A stretch of DNA of 64,000 nucleotides from Ktedonobacter racemifer DSM 44963. Its GTDB lineage: Bacteria > Chloroflexota > Ktedonobacteria > Ktedonobacterales > Ktedonobacteraceae. Shown here piece by piece: positions 8,994 through 17,509 of the stretch; within the stretch, counting starts at the first letter, position 1, and every line of letters begins with the position of its first letter. The notes beneath the pieces are model-generated. The model did not search any database, had not been told where the DNA came from, and worked only from the letters and a program-made list of their open reading frames with translations. The position numbers and the translations under genes were made by a program. Location: positions 2,294,001-2,358,000 of the forward strand of contig NZ_ADVG01000004.1 of NCBI RefSeq assembly GCF_000178855.1, given 5' to 3'.

Positions 8994-10217
8994 TTCGCAT
9001 ACCTTTCCGTGTATGGACTTCCTAATACCTTCCCTGTGCATCGTGATCAGCGATACACTCTGGCCTACCTTCGTAGGCTGCCCCTTCACTGGCATTGCCA
9101 GTATGAAGTAGACCGCCAGCGAGGTACTGATGCTGTCCCGACCTGCCTGATATTTCAGGTGGTTTCCTGGACTCAGCCCTTTTCCAACGGTCTCTTCCCG
9201 AACCCAGCGGGCCACTTTCATGGCACTGTGGCTCTCCAGAACCCTTTGCCTCGTTGCGCAAAGATCGTGTGGCCCATCCAGGCCAACCTCTGCCGCTGAG
9301 ACGAGTTCCTGGGACCCTTCGCCCTGTCTGTGTCTTTCTCACAGGCCCCGGCGGAGCGTGACTTCCGCGACTACTTCGGTCCCTCTGTACCCATACACCT
9401 CGCGGTGGTTAGGGCAACCCCAAGTTGCCTCCAAGAATCTCAGTTCGTGCTCCAGGTGTCCTTTACGTCTTTTCCCGTTCCGTACGGGTAGGCTTCGACG
9501 GAAGCTTTGCAGGGAAATAGTACCGTTCCCGGCAACGTCGAACACAGGCGCTAGTACCGTGTCCTGTGGGCTGCCCCAATTCCGCCTTGACTGGGCTTCA
9601 GACAATCAGTCTTCACCATACACGACTTACCTGATCGGCCTCTGGCCCCTGGTACTGGGACTTCACCGACCTTCCTGACAACATGCTACGGTCCCCTCAT
9701 ATCTTTCGACTGAAGGTAAGTTGCTGGTTTATCCACTTCGCTTCAGTGGACTCACCCCGACGGGTGAGAGAGGTTCTTGTGCCACATGGGCGCACTACTA
9801 TGGGGGTTCCGTCGCCCTGCGCCTCGCGGCGTGTAGGCGATCCCGAAGTTCACCCATTCCCCTGGTCCGCACGTAGGTCCGTTGTTCGGCGGTTGGCTCG
9901 ATCCTTTCGAGTCCCCTTGAGAGAAGCATTCGTGATGACGAACGGCTTATCATCACGATCTCAAGCAGAGGCAATAGCACCATGACCCTCTGGTTGTTCA
10001 CCTGCAACAGGTCGCCTGACGTTGGCCCAATACAGGGCTGACCCTATGCGGACTAGCTCGCGCAGCCTCTTGGGAGAGAGTGCTTCCCGCACTGCGCTTT
10101 CTTTCCATGCTACAGTCCCCTTTGGCTTTCGCCGCCAGGTAAGGAAGTGCTTTAACCACCTGTGCTTCAGTGGTGTTGGACTCATCCAACGAGGAGAATG
10201 AGTGCTCATCGGCGCAC

Positions 10218-10868
10218 ACGCTCCGTAAAAATATTGTCCAGGGCTCGCCCTTTGCCATCCATGCTAATCTGCACCTTGGCATCCAGCAAAAGTTGGCAAT
10301 ATTCTTGACTGGTAAAGTGGCTGCCCTGATCACTGTTGCAGATCAGGGGCACCGCTTGCTTCAATGCCCGCTGCATGGCAGCCAAGACAAAAGGCAACTC
10401 TAGCGTCTGATCCAGTTCCCAACTGACCACGTAGCGCGAGTACCAATCCAGGATCGCCACCAGGTACATCCAGCCCGCGTGGAGGCGAATGTAGGTGATA
10501 TCGATTCCCCAAATGTGATTGGGATAGGCGCTGGTGACGTGGCGCAGTAAATACGGATAGACTCCTTCCTTCTGGTTCCGCTTACTCAGATTCGGCCCCG
10601 GATAGATAGCCGCAATGCCCATCTCCTGCATATATCGCGCGACCGTTTTCCGATTGATGCTCATCCCTTCTCGCTGCAACTGCGCCGCAATCTTGCGGGA
10701 GCCATAAAAGGGACACTGCGTGTAGATTTCATCGATCCGATGTTTGAGCCACACTTCTTCAGCGGAAGGTGGCCGCGGCTGGTAATACAAGCTTGCGCGG
10801 CTCAGGCCCAGTAGATCGGCTTGCAGGCTCAAGGGCAGCTCTCTCTCTGCTCGCTCCACCAGTGCCAC
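10218..10868 (-). CDS. 5' exon of IS3 OrfB transposase
   Basis: This encodes the N-terminal HTH_21 region (YGSRKIAAQLQREGMSINRKTVARYMQEMGI-like block) and the first part of the rve integrase core, with the two catalytic Asp in WGIDITYI and CNSDQGSHFT. The reading stops shortly after the intron boundary. Joined to 7067-6864 it gives a complete protein of about 284 residues. Confidence 0.88.
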
Positions 10869-10882
10869 TCGTTCCCCCCGAC

Positions 10883-11167
10883 TCAGAGTTGTAACTTTTT
10901 TTTAAGCCAACTGACCTGTGTACTCAACTTGCCAATTTCGGCGTACAACTCGCTCAATTCCTGCTCATGCGCCCTTTTTAAGTCTGCCGTGGTATCCTGC
11001 CTCTCAAAGAGGCTAGGCAACCCTTCTAAGGCGACGGCTCGCCAATTCTTCAGTTGGGTCGGATGGACTTCATATTCGCTGGCAATTTGGGCCAGCGCCT
11101 TCTCTTCTTTCAAGAGTTCTTGTACGATTCGCGCTTTGAACGCGGCTGAATACTGTTTTCTCATCAT
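10883..11167 (-). CDS. IS3-family OrfA (HTH protein)
   Basis: A 94-residue protein beginning MMRKQYSAAFKARIVQELLKE, with a helix-turn-helix (QIASEYEVHPTQLKNW) and a C-terminal leucine-zipper-like segment. This is the standard OrfA of IS3 elements that joins OrfB by -1 frameshifting. A poly-A run near 10900 on the coding strand (KKKLQL end) is a plausible slippery site. It lies 14 bp before OrfB. Confidence 0.9.
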   Translation of the reverse strand: MMRKQYSAAFKARIVQELLKEEKALAQIASEYEVHPTQLKNWRAVALEGLPSLFERQDTTADLKRAHEQELSELYAEIGKLSTQVSWLKKKLQL

Positions 11168-11225
11168 GCTTGAGTATATCTTATTTCAGCCTCTTCCCGT
11201 GTCTAAATTCTTAGGGCCAGTATAG

Positions 11226-11639
11226 ATGCGGAATATCCTGATCTTTAGTGGTTGTCTCTATAGTCTGGTCGCCGTGTTTGTGGCCTTTAGCGTGTTTGTG
11301 ATGACTTGGGAGTGGGCAGGTCCAGGCATGTTCTTACTGACGCTCCTGCTGGCTGTAGCCCTGGGGTATGCTGCCTACAGAGGCAGGCTTGCCTGGAAGG
11401 CGCATGGAGAGAAGCAGATCGCGAACATGACACCTATGGAGCATCTGAATTCCTATAACCCTATCTGGTCGCGTGTGGAGGTTCAGTCATATAGGCCTGC
11501 ACGAGCCTATTACGGCGAGAGTCGTGTGTCACTGGATGATGAGCTTGCAGCTCAGCAGGCATACGACGAAGAGATGCAAGACTATGAAGATGCTCGTGAA
11601 TTCTGGGAGCAGCATCATATCGGTCCTGAGCCACTGTGA
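11226..11639 (+). CDS. Small membrane protein, function unknown
   Basis: A 137-residue protein with two N-terminal membrane helices (about 5-27 and 32-52) and a charged cytoplasmic tail rich in Asp/Glu/Tyr. I do not recognise the family. The IS3 end lies only 6 bp upstream of the ATG and no ribosome site is visible, so the original 5' end or promoter may have been removed. Confidence 0.55.
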   Translation: MRNILIFSGCLYSLVAVFVAFSVFVMTWEWAGPGMFLLTLLLAVALGYAAYRGRLAWKAHGEKQIANMTPMEHLNSYNPIWSRVEVQSYRPARAYYGESRVSLDDELAAQQAYDEEMQDYEDAREFWEQHHIGPEPL

Positions 11640-11797
11640 AGAAGGCAAGGCACAAAGAACCCCTGGAGCTACCTACATAAGCTACCAAGGGTTTCTCTAT
11701 TATTCTGGGTCCCAGGGTTCTTCCCACTGCTCGCGTGGTGCCAGGAGCTGACCGCATGAATTGTACTCCCGGCCACAATGTTCACAGGTGTTGGTGA

Positions 11798-12475
11798 AGT
11801 GCGGTAGTTCGAGGGGTCAATCGTGACATTACGGTCCTGAACACGATCCTCTTGATGCTGAAGAGAGTCCGCGAGAATGAGGCCGGTGGAAATGGAGACG
11901 ATAAGGTCCATCAGGTGAAGGAGGTGCTGGTTGGCTCGCTCAAGGGGCAAAAGGTGTTGATCTTCACGAGCTACCATGACACCGCTGCCTATTTGTATCA
12001 ACAGCTCCTTGAGGATACCGCTTGGCAGGAACAGGCCGGCCAGCCTGCGCTGGGCATGATTAGCGGGAATACCAAGCCGGAGGAGCGTCGTAATCTCATC
12101 GAGCGCTTTGCTCCGGTGGCTAATCGTCCACCCGAGATCCCGGGTGATCAACCCTGGCGACCTGATGGTTCAGAAATCCAAGTACTCATCAGCACCGATG
12201 TCCTCTCAGAAGGGCAGAACCTGCAAGATGCAGGGGTCGTCATCAACTATGATCTGCACTGGAATCCTGTGCGTCTTATCCAGCGTGCTGGGCGTGTTGA
12301 TCGTATTGGCAGTTCCTTCGCGCACATTCTGCTCTACAACGTGTTTCCAGAGGCGGAATTGGAGAGTCTCCTCGGTTTGGTGCAGAAGCTCTCGACACGC
12401 ATTGCACAAATCGACCAGACGGTAGGACTGGATGCGAGTGTTCTGGGTGAGGTCATTTCGCAGCGCTCATGGTAA
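11798..12475 (+). pseudogene. C-terminal fragment of an SNF2/DEAD-type helicase, truncated at both ends
   Basis: The reading frame encodes the second RecA-like lobe: KVLIFTSYHDTAAYLY (motif IV), STDVLSEGQNLQDA (motif V) and LIQRAGRVDRIGS (motif VI). Homology begins about 11820 (NRDITVLNTILLMLKRV) with no start codon or first lobe; a stop lies at 11795. At the other end the stop codon TAA falls inside the terminal repeat that starts at 12470, so the transposon end cut the gene. Large helicases with this motif set occur in defence islands such as DISARM, but too little is left to assign it. Confidence 0.75.
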
Positions 12476-12567
12476 ATGAGGCCAAGAGCAGTCAAATTTT
12501 GAGGTCACGAGTGATCAATCAGCACGAAGAGTGATCAATATACTTATTGTCGTTTGAAAAAGCGCTC
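12470..12567 (+). repeat. Left terminal inverted repeat of the Tn7-like element
   Basis: About 98 bp starting TGGTAAATGAGGCC and running to AAAAAGCGCTC. It matches the reverse complement of 24944-25041 with only a few mismatches. GAGTGATCAAT occurs twice within it (about 12508 and 12529), the kind of repeated motif bound by TnsB-type transposases. Confidence 0.85.
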
Positions 12568-12633
12568 CCTATTTAGCTTCATCCATCGGCATATTGTAAA
12601 TGAAGAACTTAGGCAATAGCCAAGTGTTTAGTA

Positions 12634-12715
12634 TTGGCCCTTGAGTATTAACGGACCGGAATACCACGCTAAATGCTTAGCGTGGTATTCCGGTCCGTTA
12701 ATACTCAAGGGCCAA
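12634..12715. repeat. 82-bp perfect palindrome (copy 1)
   Basis: Two 39-bp arms starting TTGGCCCTTGAGTATTAACG around a 4-base loop. A second version lies at 13969-14040. The arms differ between copies at paired positions (GACCGG/CCGGTC here, GACTGG/CCAGTC there), so pairing is conserved. It may be a MITE-like element or a transcribed hairpin. Confidence 0.8.
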
Positions 12716-12876
12716 TTTGCGGTATCGCGATGAGCTAAACATAAATAGCATTAAATATCATTATTTGTGTTTTATGTTAGGTTATGCTAGAATTTCGGTA
12801 TACATGTTCTCTCCCGGGAATGAGCATACTGAACATGTAACAAAGGATTGAACAAGCCACGCAAAGGAGAATAGGA

Positions 12877-13108
12877 ATGTAGGAAAAAACTGGTTCTTTC
12901 GATCCCTGACATAACCTGTGAGGGCTCTGTGAGCAACGTCCAGCAATCGCATCAATCGCTCGCTGGTGGGTGTAATGTGCGTATTGATCTGTCGACGAAA
13001 ACGGTGCATTTGCACTATCAGCCCGATCAGCTTTCACACAGCCAGATCGAAACGGCGCTGGCCATAGCATCGCATCGTAAATACTCGCGTGAGGAGAGGA
13101 AATGTTGA
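12877..13108 (+). pseudogene. Heavy-metal-associated (HMA) domain protein remnant
   Basis: The plus strand encodes PDITCEGSVSNVQQ, then NVRIDLSTKTVHLHYQPDQL and SQIETAL, the pattern of a CopZ/HMA metal-binding domain. The second metal-binding Cys of CxxC is Ser here. An ATG at 12877 with an AGGAGA site is followed at once by TAG, and the end is garbled (ASHRKYSREERKC). The domain is recognisable but the gene is broken. Confidence 0.6.
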
Positions 13109-13201
13109 GCATCTTGCTTTGATTGTTCTGAACAGCTCTCATTTTCATGAGCAAGAGGTGCTGATACGTCTCTTGCTTCAAATCAGCAATGGAGGATGCA
13201 T

Positions 13202-13717
13202 ATGTGGAAATGGTCTTTAGCAGGGATAACGTTGGTGATGGCACTGCTCCTGCTCGCGGTTGCCAGTCCAGCCGTCCACGCGGCCAGTGGGAAGAAAGGA
13301 TCGGTATCCCGTCCAGCCGTCCACGCGGCCAGTGGGAAGAAAGGACCGGTATCCCGTCCAGCCGTCCATGCGGCCAGTGGGAAGAAAGGATCGGTATCCC
13401 GTCCAGCCGTCCATGCGGCCAGTGGGAAGAAAGGATCGGTATCCCGTCCAGTCGCTCATAGCATCGCGAGAGGCAGAAGTGTCACTCAGTCCTCTCTGAG
13501 CAGTACCTCGACCCTTGCGTCTACTCATGGAAACAGAGCAACACGATCCAGATCCGGTACCTATGTGGTGGGGCCCAAAGACAGTTTATGGGTGATCGCC
13601 GCCCGCTTTTACGGATCGGGCCAGCAGTGGCAACGCCTCTATCAGAACAACCGGAGCATCATTGGTAGCGATCCTCGGATGATCCACCCGGGACAGCGGC
13701 TGGTGCTCCTCCAGTAA
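13202..13717 (+). CDS. Secreted LysM-domain protein with 15-residue tandem repeats
   Basis: A 171-residue protein with an N-terminal signal peptide (WKWSLAGITLVMALLLLAVA core) ending near AVHA-A, four perfect or near-perfect 15-residue repeats (PAVHAASGKKGSVSR), a Ser/Thr/Arg-rich linker, and a C-terminal LysM domain (YVVGPKDSLWVIAARFYG ... IHPGQRLVLLQ). LysM binds peptidoglycan or chitin, so it probably acts at the cell wall. The ATG at 13202 is chosen because GGAGG lies 6 bp before it; the ATG at 13196 is too close. Confidence 0.85.
   Translation: MWKWSLAGITLVMALLLLAVASPAVHAASGKKGSVSRPAVHAASGKKGPVSRPAVHAASGKKGSVSRPAVHAASGKKGSVSRPVAHSIARGRSVTQSSLSSTSTLASTHGNRATRSRSGTYVVGPKDSLWVIAARFYGSGQQWQRLYQNNRSIIGSDPRMIHPGQRLVLLQ
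13266..13445 (+). repeat. Four tandem 45-bp repeats inside the LysM gene
   Basis: Units begin at 13266, 13311, 13356 and 13401, with only a few base differences, followed by a partial unit at 13446. Each encodes the same 15 residues and each contains an AVHAA-like signal-peptidase site. Confidence 0.9.
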
Positions 13718-13834
13718 ATGGGTAGTAATGGACAAGCCGCACGTCCGCCGCAGTGCTTCAGGGCACACACAGTTCATCACGACTTGGGAGCAGTCATGAG
13801 GACTCGTCGCTGAACACCCCTTTTCTGTACCAAG

Positions 13835-13870
13835 CACGGAGTGGGCGTTCTCCTGACCCACTCCGTGTTT
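13835..13870 (+). terminator. Terminator-like hairpin after the LysM gene
   Basis: CACGGAGTGGG and CCCACTCCGTG pair across an 11-base loop, followed by TTT. The T-run is short, so termination may be weak. Confidence 0.55.
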
Positions 13871-13968
13871 GATCTGCTGATCCCAGTTGTGATTTTACGC
13901 TGCCATTGGTAATGCTTTGTGAAGCAATTCGTGGCAGAACTTCACGCTGTTAACGCCGATGGTATACG

Positions 13969-14040
13969 CCTTGAGTATTAACGGACTGGAATACCACGCT
14001 AAGCGCTTAGCGTGGTATTCCAGTCCGTTAATACTCAAGG
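13969..14040. repeat. 72-bp perfect palindrome (copy 2)
   Basis: CCTTGAGTATTAACGGACTGG and its exact complement meet at AAGCGCTT with no loop. It is related to 12634-12715 with compensatory changes. The two copies flank the HMA remnant and LysM gene. Confidence 0.8.
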
Positions 14041-14147
14041 GCCGTATTGCTCTCGTCTGGTTCCGTCTCGGTTGAAACAATGTGGGCAGAGTAGCGGTTT
14101 TCGCTCTACATCTTCTTCTGTGCGTGGATAGGCTTCAGCGTGGTTGC

Positions 14148-14240
14148 TGGTAAATGACATCCGAAGCGGGGAGGTTTTGCCCTCCGACGTAAGCACTTGC
14201 CCTTCCATGTGAGCACTGATACACGCGTTTCCTGGAAAAA
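14148..14240 (+). repeat. Diverged, unpaired transposon end (TGGTAAATGAC type)
   Basis: TGGTAAATGACATCC, then GGTTTTGCCCTCC, GCACTTGCCC and TGAGCACTGAT follow the same order as the end at 15036 (GGTTTTGGCCTC, GCATTTGCCCC, TGAGCAGT). It looks like a diverged end of the same element family; no partner end was found. The region 14041-14503 has no gene. Confidence 0.5.
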
Positions 14241-14503
14241 CCGCTTCTCATCCAGGGATGCATCGGAGAAAGTTGTAAATAAACCACTCCTAAATAGGAG
14301 CGAACGATTTCTTCTGGCGATTACCTCGCCACTTTTCCCTTCGAGGTCCTACCTGGGGTAGAGCCCATATAATAAAAAGAATAAAGCATTTCAGGTGTTT
14401 GAGCAGATAGAGAAGATAAATTAGCCTGATAAAGGAGAACGAAGCGCTTCGCGAGTAACAGATCAGGAAATGAATGAGCACAAAGCGTTTCGGTCTTTCG
14501 GAA

Positions 14504-15025
14504 TCAAGCCGAAGCTCGGACATGGCGAAGGATTTCATCCACGACGCTGACAAGCGGCTGTGTTGCATCTAGTACGATGCCGCTGCTGGGTATGTCTTCT
14601 TTCGTTTGATGCAAGCGCGCAATGATTTCCCGTTCCTCTGGTTTTCCGCCCCAGTCAGTTGGGTCCAGTGCCACTCGCTCATCAATCCGCCGGAGACAGG
14701 TGTCAAGGTCGACCTCAAGAATAAACACGCCATCTAATAACTCGAGGAATTTGGAAAAATTCCTCGACCCACCGCAGAAAAAGGTGACCGCCTCATCCTT
14801 GTTAGCGATTAAGGCTTGTACTTTCTCTATATCCCAAAGGGGGGACTTGTGGCGATCAGACGTGAAGATATCCGTTGGCGTACCCGTTTCCAGATCGCCT
14901 TGATACCTCAATTCCCGGTCACCATGAATGGCCTGGTAGCCACGACGCTGTAATTCTGTGCAGACCGACGTTTTGCCTGTGCCGGAGACTCCCTCGATAA
15001 GATAATTTCTCTTACCCATTCCCAT
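14504..15025 (-). CDS. P-loop kinase-like ATPase
   Basis: A 173-residue protein with an N-terminal Walker A GVSGTGKT at about 12-19 and a LID-like region with LRRIDERVALDP. It resembles adenylate-kinase-type small-molecule kinases annotated as AAA proteins; the substrate is unknown. Two ATGs (15025, 15019) are close together; the second has the better distance to AAGGA. The inner transposon at 15036 was inserted directly before this gene, so its original promoter is displaced. Confidence 0.75.
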   Translation of the reverse strand: MGMGKRNYLIEGVSGTGKTSVCTELQRRGYQAIHGDRELRYQGDLETGTPTDIFTSDRHKSPLWDIEKVQALIANKDEAVTFFCGGSRNFSKFLELLDGVFILEVDLDTCLRRIDERVALDPTDWGGKPEEREIIARLHQTKEDIPSSGIVLDATQPLVSVVDEILRHVRASA

Positions 15026-15035
15026 TGTCCTTTTC

Positions 15036-15182
15036 TGGTAAATGATGTGAAGAGTGAGCAGGTTTTGGCCTCAAGGGTTGGCATTTGCCCCGAAGGTTGA
15101 GCAGTACAACCATTGATCGGAGGAGGAACCGCCTCTGAAGCCGTTTGCAGTGCGCCGTTTTTGTAAATTCGCGGTGATAAGA
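15036..15182 (+). repeat. Left inverted repeat of the inner Tn7-like element
   Basis: 147 bp starting TGGTAAATGATGTG that match the reverse complement of 20182-20328 essentially perfectly. It is preceded by TTTTC (15031-15035), which recurs right after the other end (20329-20333): a 5-bp target duplication. Confidence 0.92.
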
Positions 15183-15275
15183 CCTCCCTTATCACCCCTA
15201 AAAGGGAAAATGATAATTACTACCAGCAGTATGGTTCATACTTTTGGTTAATTGTCCAGGCTATCAAGGGGGATT

Positions 15276-15839
15276 TTATCCGTCCACGTTGTTGGTATTG
15301 ATGAGCCCAAATATTCTTTCGTCAACGAACTGGTTGTTCGCATATTGACGATCGCGGAGGCGTCCCTCTTCCTGAAAGCCGAGCTTTTCGAGCAGGCGTG
15401 TGGAGGCGAGATTGGGATACGCAACCTGAGCTTCAATGCGATGCAAATGGATGTGTTCGAAGCCGAACTGAATAATCGCGGTCAAGGCCTCTGTCATGAT
15501 CCCTTTATTCCAGTAGTGTTTTGAGAGAATATAGCTCAGGGCTGCATTTCGATTATCGGCATCCCATGAATATCCACAGTTGCCGATAACCCTGTTCTCT
15601 CCCTTCAATATGATGCCCCAGCGTAGTGCTTCATGTTGAGCAAAGCGCCTTCGATGACGCTCAATACTCTTTTCCGCTTGTTCTAGCTGTGTCATCGGGG
15701 CTGGATCGTAGTAGCGCATAGTCTCTTCATCGGACAGAAAGAGGAAGGAATCCTGCGCATCCGTTGCTGCGAGTTGCCGTAAGATCAGGCGTTCTGTTTC
15801 TAAGGTCGGAAAGGTGTGCAGGCGGATATTTAAGCCCAT
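15276..15839 (-). CDS. RimJ/RimL-type N-acetyltransferase
   Basis: A 187-residue GNAT protein of the Acetyltransf_3 type: TERLILRQLAATDA at the N-terminus, VIGNCGY in beta-3/4, YWNKGIMTEALTAII as the acetyl-CoA motif, and RIEAQVAYPNLASTRLLEKL before the GF block. The family acetylates ribosomal protein or other N-termini and some antibiotics. It is cargo of the inner element, close to its left end. The frame is intact. Confidence 0.88.
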   Translation of the reverse strand: MGLNIRLHTFPTLETERLILRQLAATDAQDSFLFLSDEETMRYYDPAPMTQLEQAEKSIERHRRRFAQHEALRWGIILKGENRVIGNCGYSWDADNRNAALSYILSKHYWNKGIMTEALTAIIQFGFEHIHLHRIEAQVAYPNLASTRLLEKLGFQEEGRLRDRQYANNQFVDERIFGLINTNNVDG

Positions 15840-16039
15840 GATGATTATACTCTCCTCAAGTGTATTTTCGATAGAAACATGCGAATATTATATACTATCC
15901 TTTTGATTTAGTAACTCATATACTAATTGTTAGGAGAGAAGAGAGAAGGCAAAAGCTCATCTCTTCTCGACGATGGAACTAACAGGAGAGCCTTTGTCGT
16001 GACATGCGGCCTGTTGACCCTAACGGTGACCGCCTTGAG

Positions 16040-16230
16040 TAGACGGCTCTCTGTCCATCAGGATGGCAAACGACCATTGGGCTTGTTGCAGCGTTTGTCG
16101 CAGAGAAGATGACTGCCGATCCAGCGTGAGTTCTCGCTTCTCCTGAAAGGACAGGACTCCTGTTGCGACGACCTGGGTGGAGCATGGATGCATGCGAGAA
16201 CCAACTCCATGAGAAAGGAGAAGGCTGATC
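16040..16230 (+). ncRNA. Possible IS110 bridge-RNA region
   Basis: The gene-free stretch directly upstream of the IS110 transposase is where IS110-group elements encode their bridge RNA. It contains several self-complementary segments. I cannot delimit the IS end or the loops from this sequence, so this is a positional call only. 15840-16040 shows no gene. Confidence 0.3.
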
Positions 16231-17472
16231 ATGTCCAACAGCAATGTTGTCCCGACGCCGCCAGAACCGGCATCTCTTCGGTATGTGGTTGGAATCGACA
16301 TTGGCAGTCAAACCTGCGCCATGTGCTGTTTGACTCCTGAGAAACGGCAGGTCTTCAAACCAAGCACCTTTGCCAATACGAGAGAGGGCTTTGACTGGCT
16401 CTTTGAGAAACTCGCGAGCCTCAAGAGCGATCCCTCCTCGATTCTCGTTGGATTAGAGGCGACCTCGCGTTACGGAGAAAATCTTTCGCAGGCCCTGCTC
16501 AAGGCTGGATACCGGCTTTGTCTGTTGCATCCGGCTCAAGTGCATGCCTTTGCGCAGCAGCGAGGCCTGCGTGCCAAAACGGATCAACTGGATGCCGGCA
16601 CCATCGCACGCGTCTTGCTCAGTGGGGAAGCCCGCTTTGGCTACTTGCCCGATGAGCACACTGGGACCTACCGCGAACTGCTTCGCTTGCAACAACAACT
16701 CAGTGAGGATGTGGTCCGCTACAAAAACGAACTGCATGCGCTTCTGGTCGTTTTGTTTCCTGAGTTCGTGCAGGTGTTTGCCGACTCAACACGCCCCACC
16801 GCTCTGGCAGTCCTGAAGCGCTATCCCAGTGCTCAGGCGGTCGTGGACGCCGGGGTCGAGCAGCTGTCTCACCTCTTGCATGAGTTGGCTCCTCACCATT
16901 ATGGCCGCCCAACTGCTCAAGCTCTTTTCGCCTTGGCTCAGACCTCGATTGCCAGCGGGGTGGCGGTGATGGCACGCTCGAAAAGCATGTCGATTGTGTG
17001 TGATCAGCTGGAGCATACGCTCATCAATCTGGCTCAGCTTGAGCAAGAAATTGATCAGCTGCTGACCAATGATCCCCAGGCCAAGCGCTTGCTGGCTGTT
17101 GCCGAGTTTGGACCACTGACCGTTGCAGTGCTGCGAGCCGAATTGGGGGACGTGCAGCGCTTTGCCCATATGGATCAAGTCGTGGCCTACGTTGGGTTGG
17201 ATATCCAGGTGAAGCAGAGTGGGAAATGGAAAGGACAAAGCAAGCTCTCCAAACGGGGGAGCGGACGAGTTCGTCGCTTGCTCTACCTGGCTGCCTTGCG
17301 CTCGCTGCATGAGAAACACTCTCCCTTCAAGGACTACTATCAGCGTCTGGTGGATCGTGGCTTGAAAAAAGGGACGGCTTTGGTTGCCGTGATGCGAAAA
17401 ATGATCATCGTGGGTGTTCACCTGCTCAAGACCCAGGATCTCTACGATGCGAACAAGGTTGGCATCCAATAG
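16231..17472 (+). CDS. IS110-family transposase (intact)
   Basis: A 413-residue protein with the RuvC-like DEDD domain at the N-terminus (YVVGIDIGSQ; LEATSRYGENL; KTDQLDAGTIAR) and the Tnp20 domain at the C-terminus (AEFGPLTVAVL ... GKWKGQSKLSKRGSGRVRRLLYLAA), which holds the serine nucleophile. It catalyses RNA-guided recombination in this family. AGAAAGGAGAAGG precedes the ATG. The stop codon lies inside a 48-bp perfect palindrome. Confidence 0.93.
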   Translation: MSNSNVVPTPPEPASLRYVVGIDIGSQTCAMCCLTPEKRQVFKPSTFANTREGFDWLFEKLASLKSDPSSILVGLEATSRYGENLSQALLKAGYRLCLLHPAQVHAFAQQRGLRAKTDQLDAGTIARVLLSGEARFGYLPDEHTGTYRELLRLQQQLSEDVVRYKNELHALLVVLFPEFVQVFADSTRPTALAVLKRYPSAQAVVDAGVEQLSHLLHELAPHHYGRPTAQALFALAQTSIASGVAVMARSKSMSIVCDQLEHTLINLAQLEQEIDQLLTNDPQAKRLLAVAEFGPLTVAVLRAELGDVQRFAHMDQVVAYVGLDIQVKQSGKWKGQSKLSKRGSGRVRRLLYLAALRSLHEKHSPFKDYYQRLVDRGLKKGTALVAVMRKMIIVGVHLLKTQDLYDANKVGIQ

Positions 17473-17509
17473 GTGAGCTAGCCGCGCGGCTAGCTCACCT
17501 ATTGGATGC
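17462..17509. repeat. 48-bp perfect palindrome over the IS110 stop codon
   Basis: GCATCCAATAGGTGAGCTAG continues into its own exact complement and overlaps the last codons and stop (17470-17472). It could act as a terminator for both strands or mark the IS boundary. The following 17510-17750 contains no gene. Confidence 0.75.

Larger units (their letters stand above)
7068..10217 (-). mobile_element. Group II intron inserted in IS3 OrfB
   Basis: On the minus strand the intron begins GTGCGCC at 10217, a match to the GUGYG 5' rule, and ends CCTACCCTAC at 7068. Removal joins codons E-R to L-W-R-T-V in the most conserved block of the IS3 transposase, which fixes both boundaries. It encodes its own maturase/reverse transcriptase (7164-8993) and has a recognisable domain V (7123-7156). 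The 5' exon ends CGGAGCGT, and the same eight bases recur on the plus strand at 9352-9359, so the intron RNA carries the exact complement: a good candidate EBS1. About 1.2 kb upstream of the maturase is ribozyme domain I-IV sequence without genes. Confidence 0.92.
6864..11219 (-). mobile_element. IS3-family insertion sequence interrupted by a group II intron
   Basis: OrfA (10883-11167) and OrfB (two parts, 10218-10868 and 6864-7067) are those of an IS3-family element. The start-side end is near 11219, where the sequence ...TTAGGGCCA has the terminal CA expected for this family. The matching inverted repeat is not found near 6864, so the distal end appears truncated or degenerate. The intron at 7068-10217 divides OrfB. 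Confidence 0.8.

Noticed and set aside
9022..9678. Open frames on both strands upstream of the maturase
   Set aside because: They lie in the ribozyme part of the group II intron and show no protein-like composition.
13266..13445. CRISPR-like repetition
   Set aside because: The units are contiguous without spacers and lie in a coding frame. No CRISPR array was seen anywhere in the window.
13217..13528. Minus-strand frame with regular repeats
   Set aside because: It mirrors the 45-bp tandem repeats of the LysM gene; the plus frame has the signal peptide, ribosome site and LysM domain.
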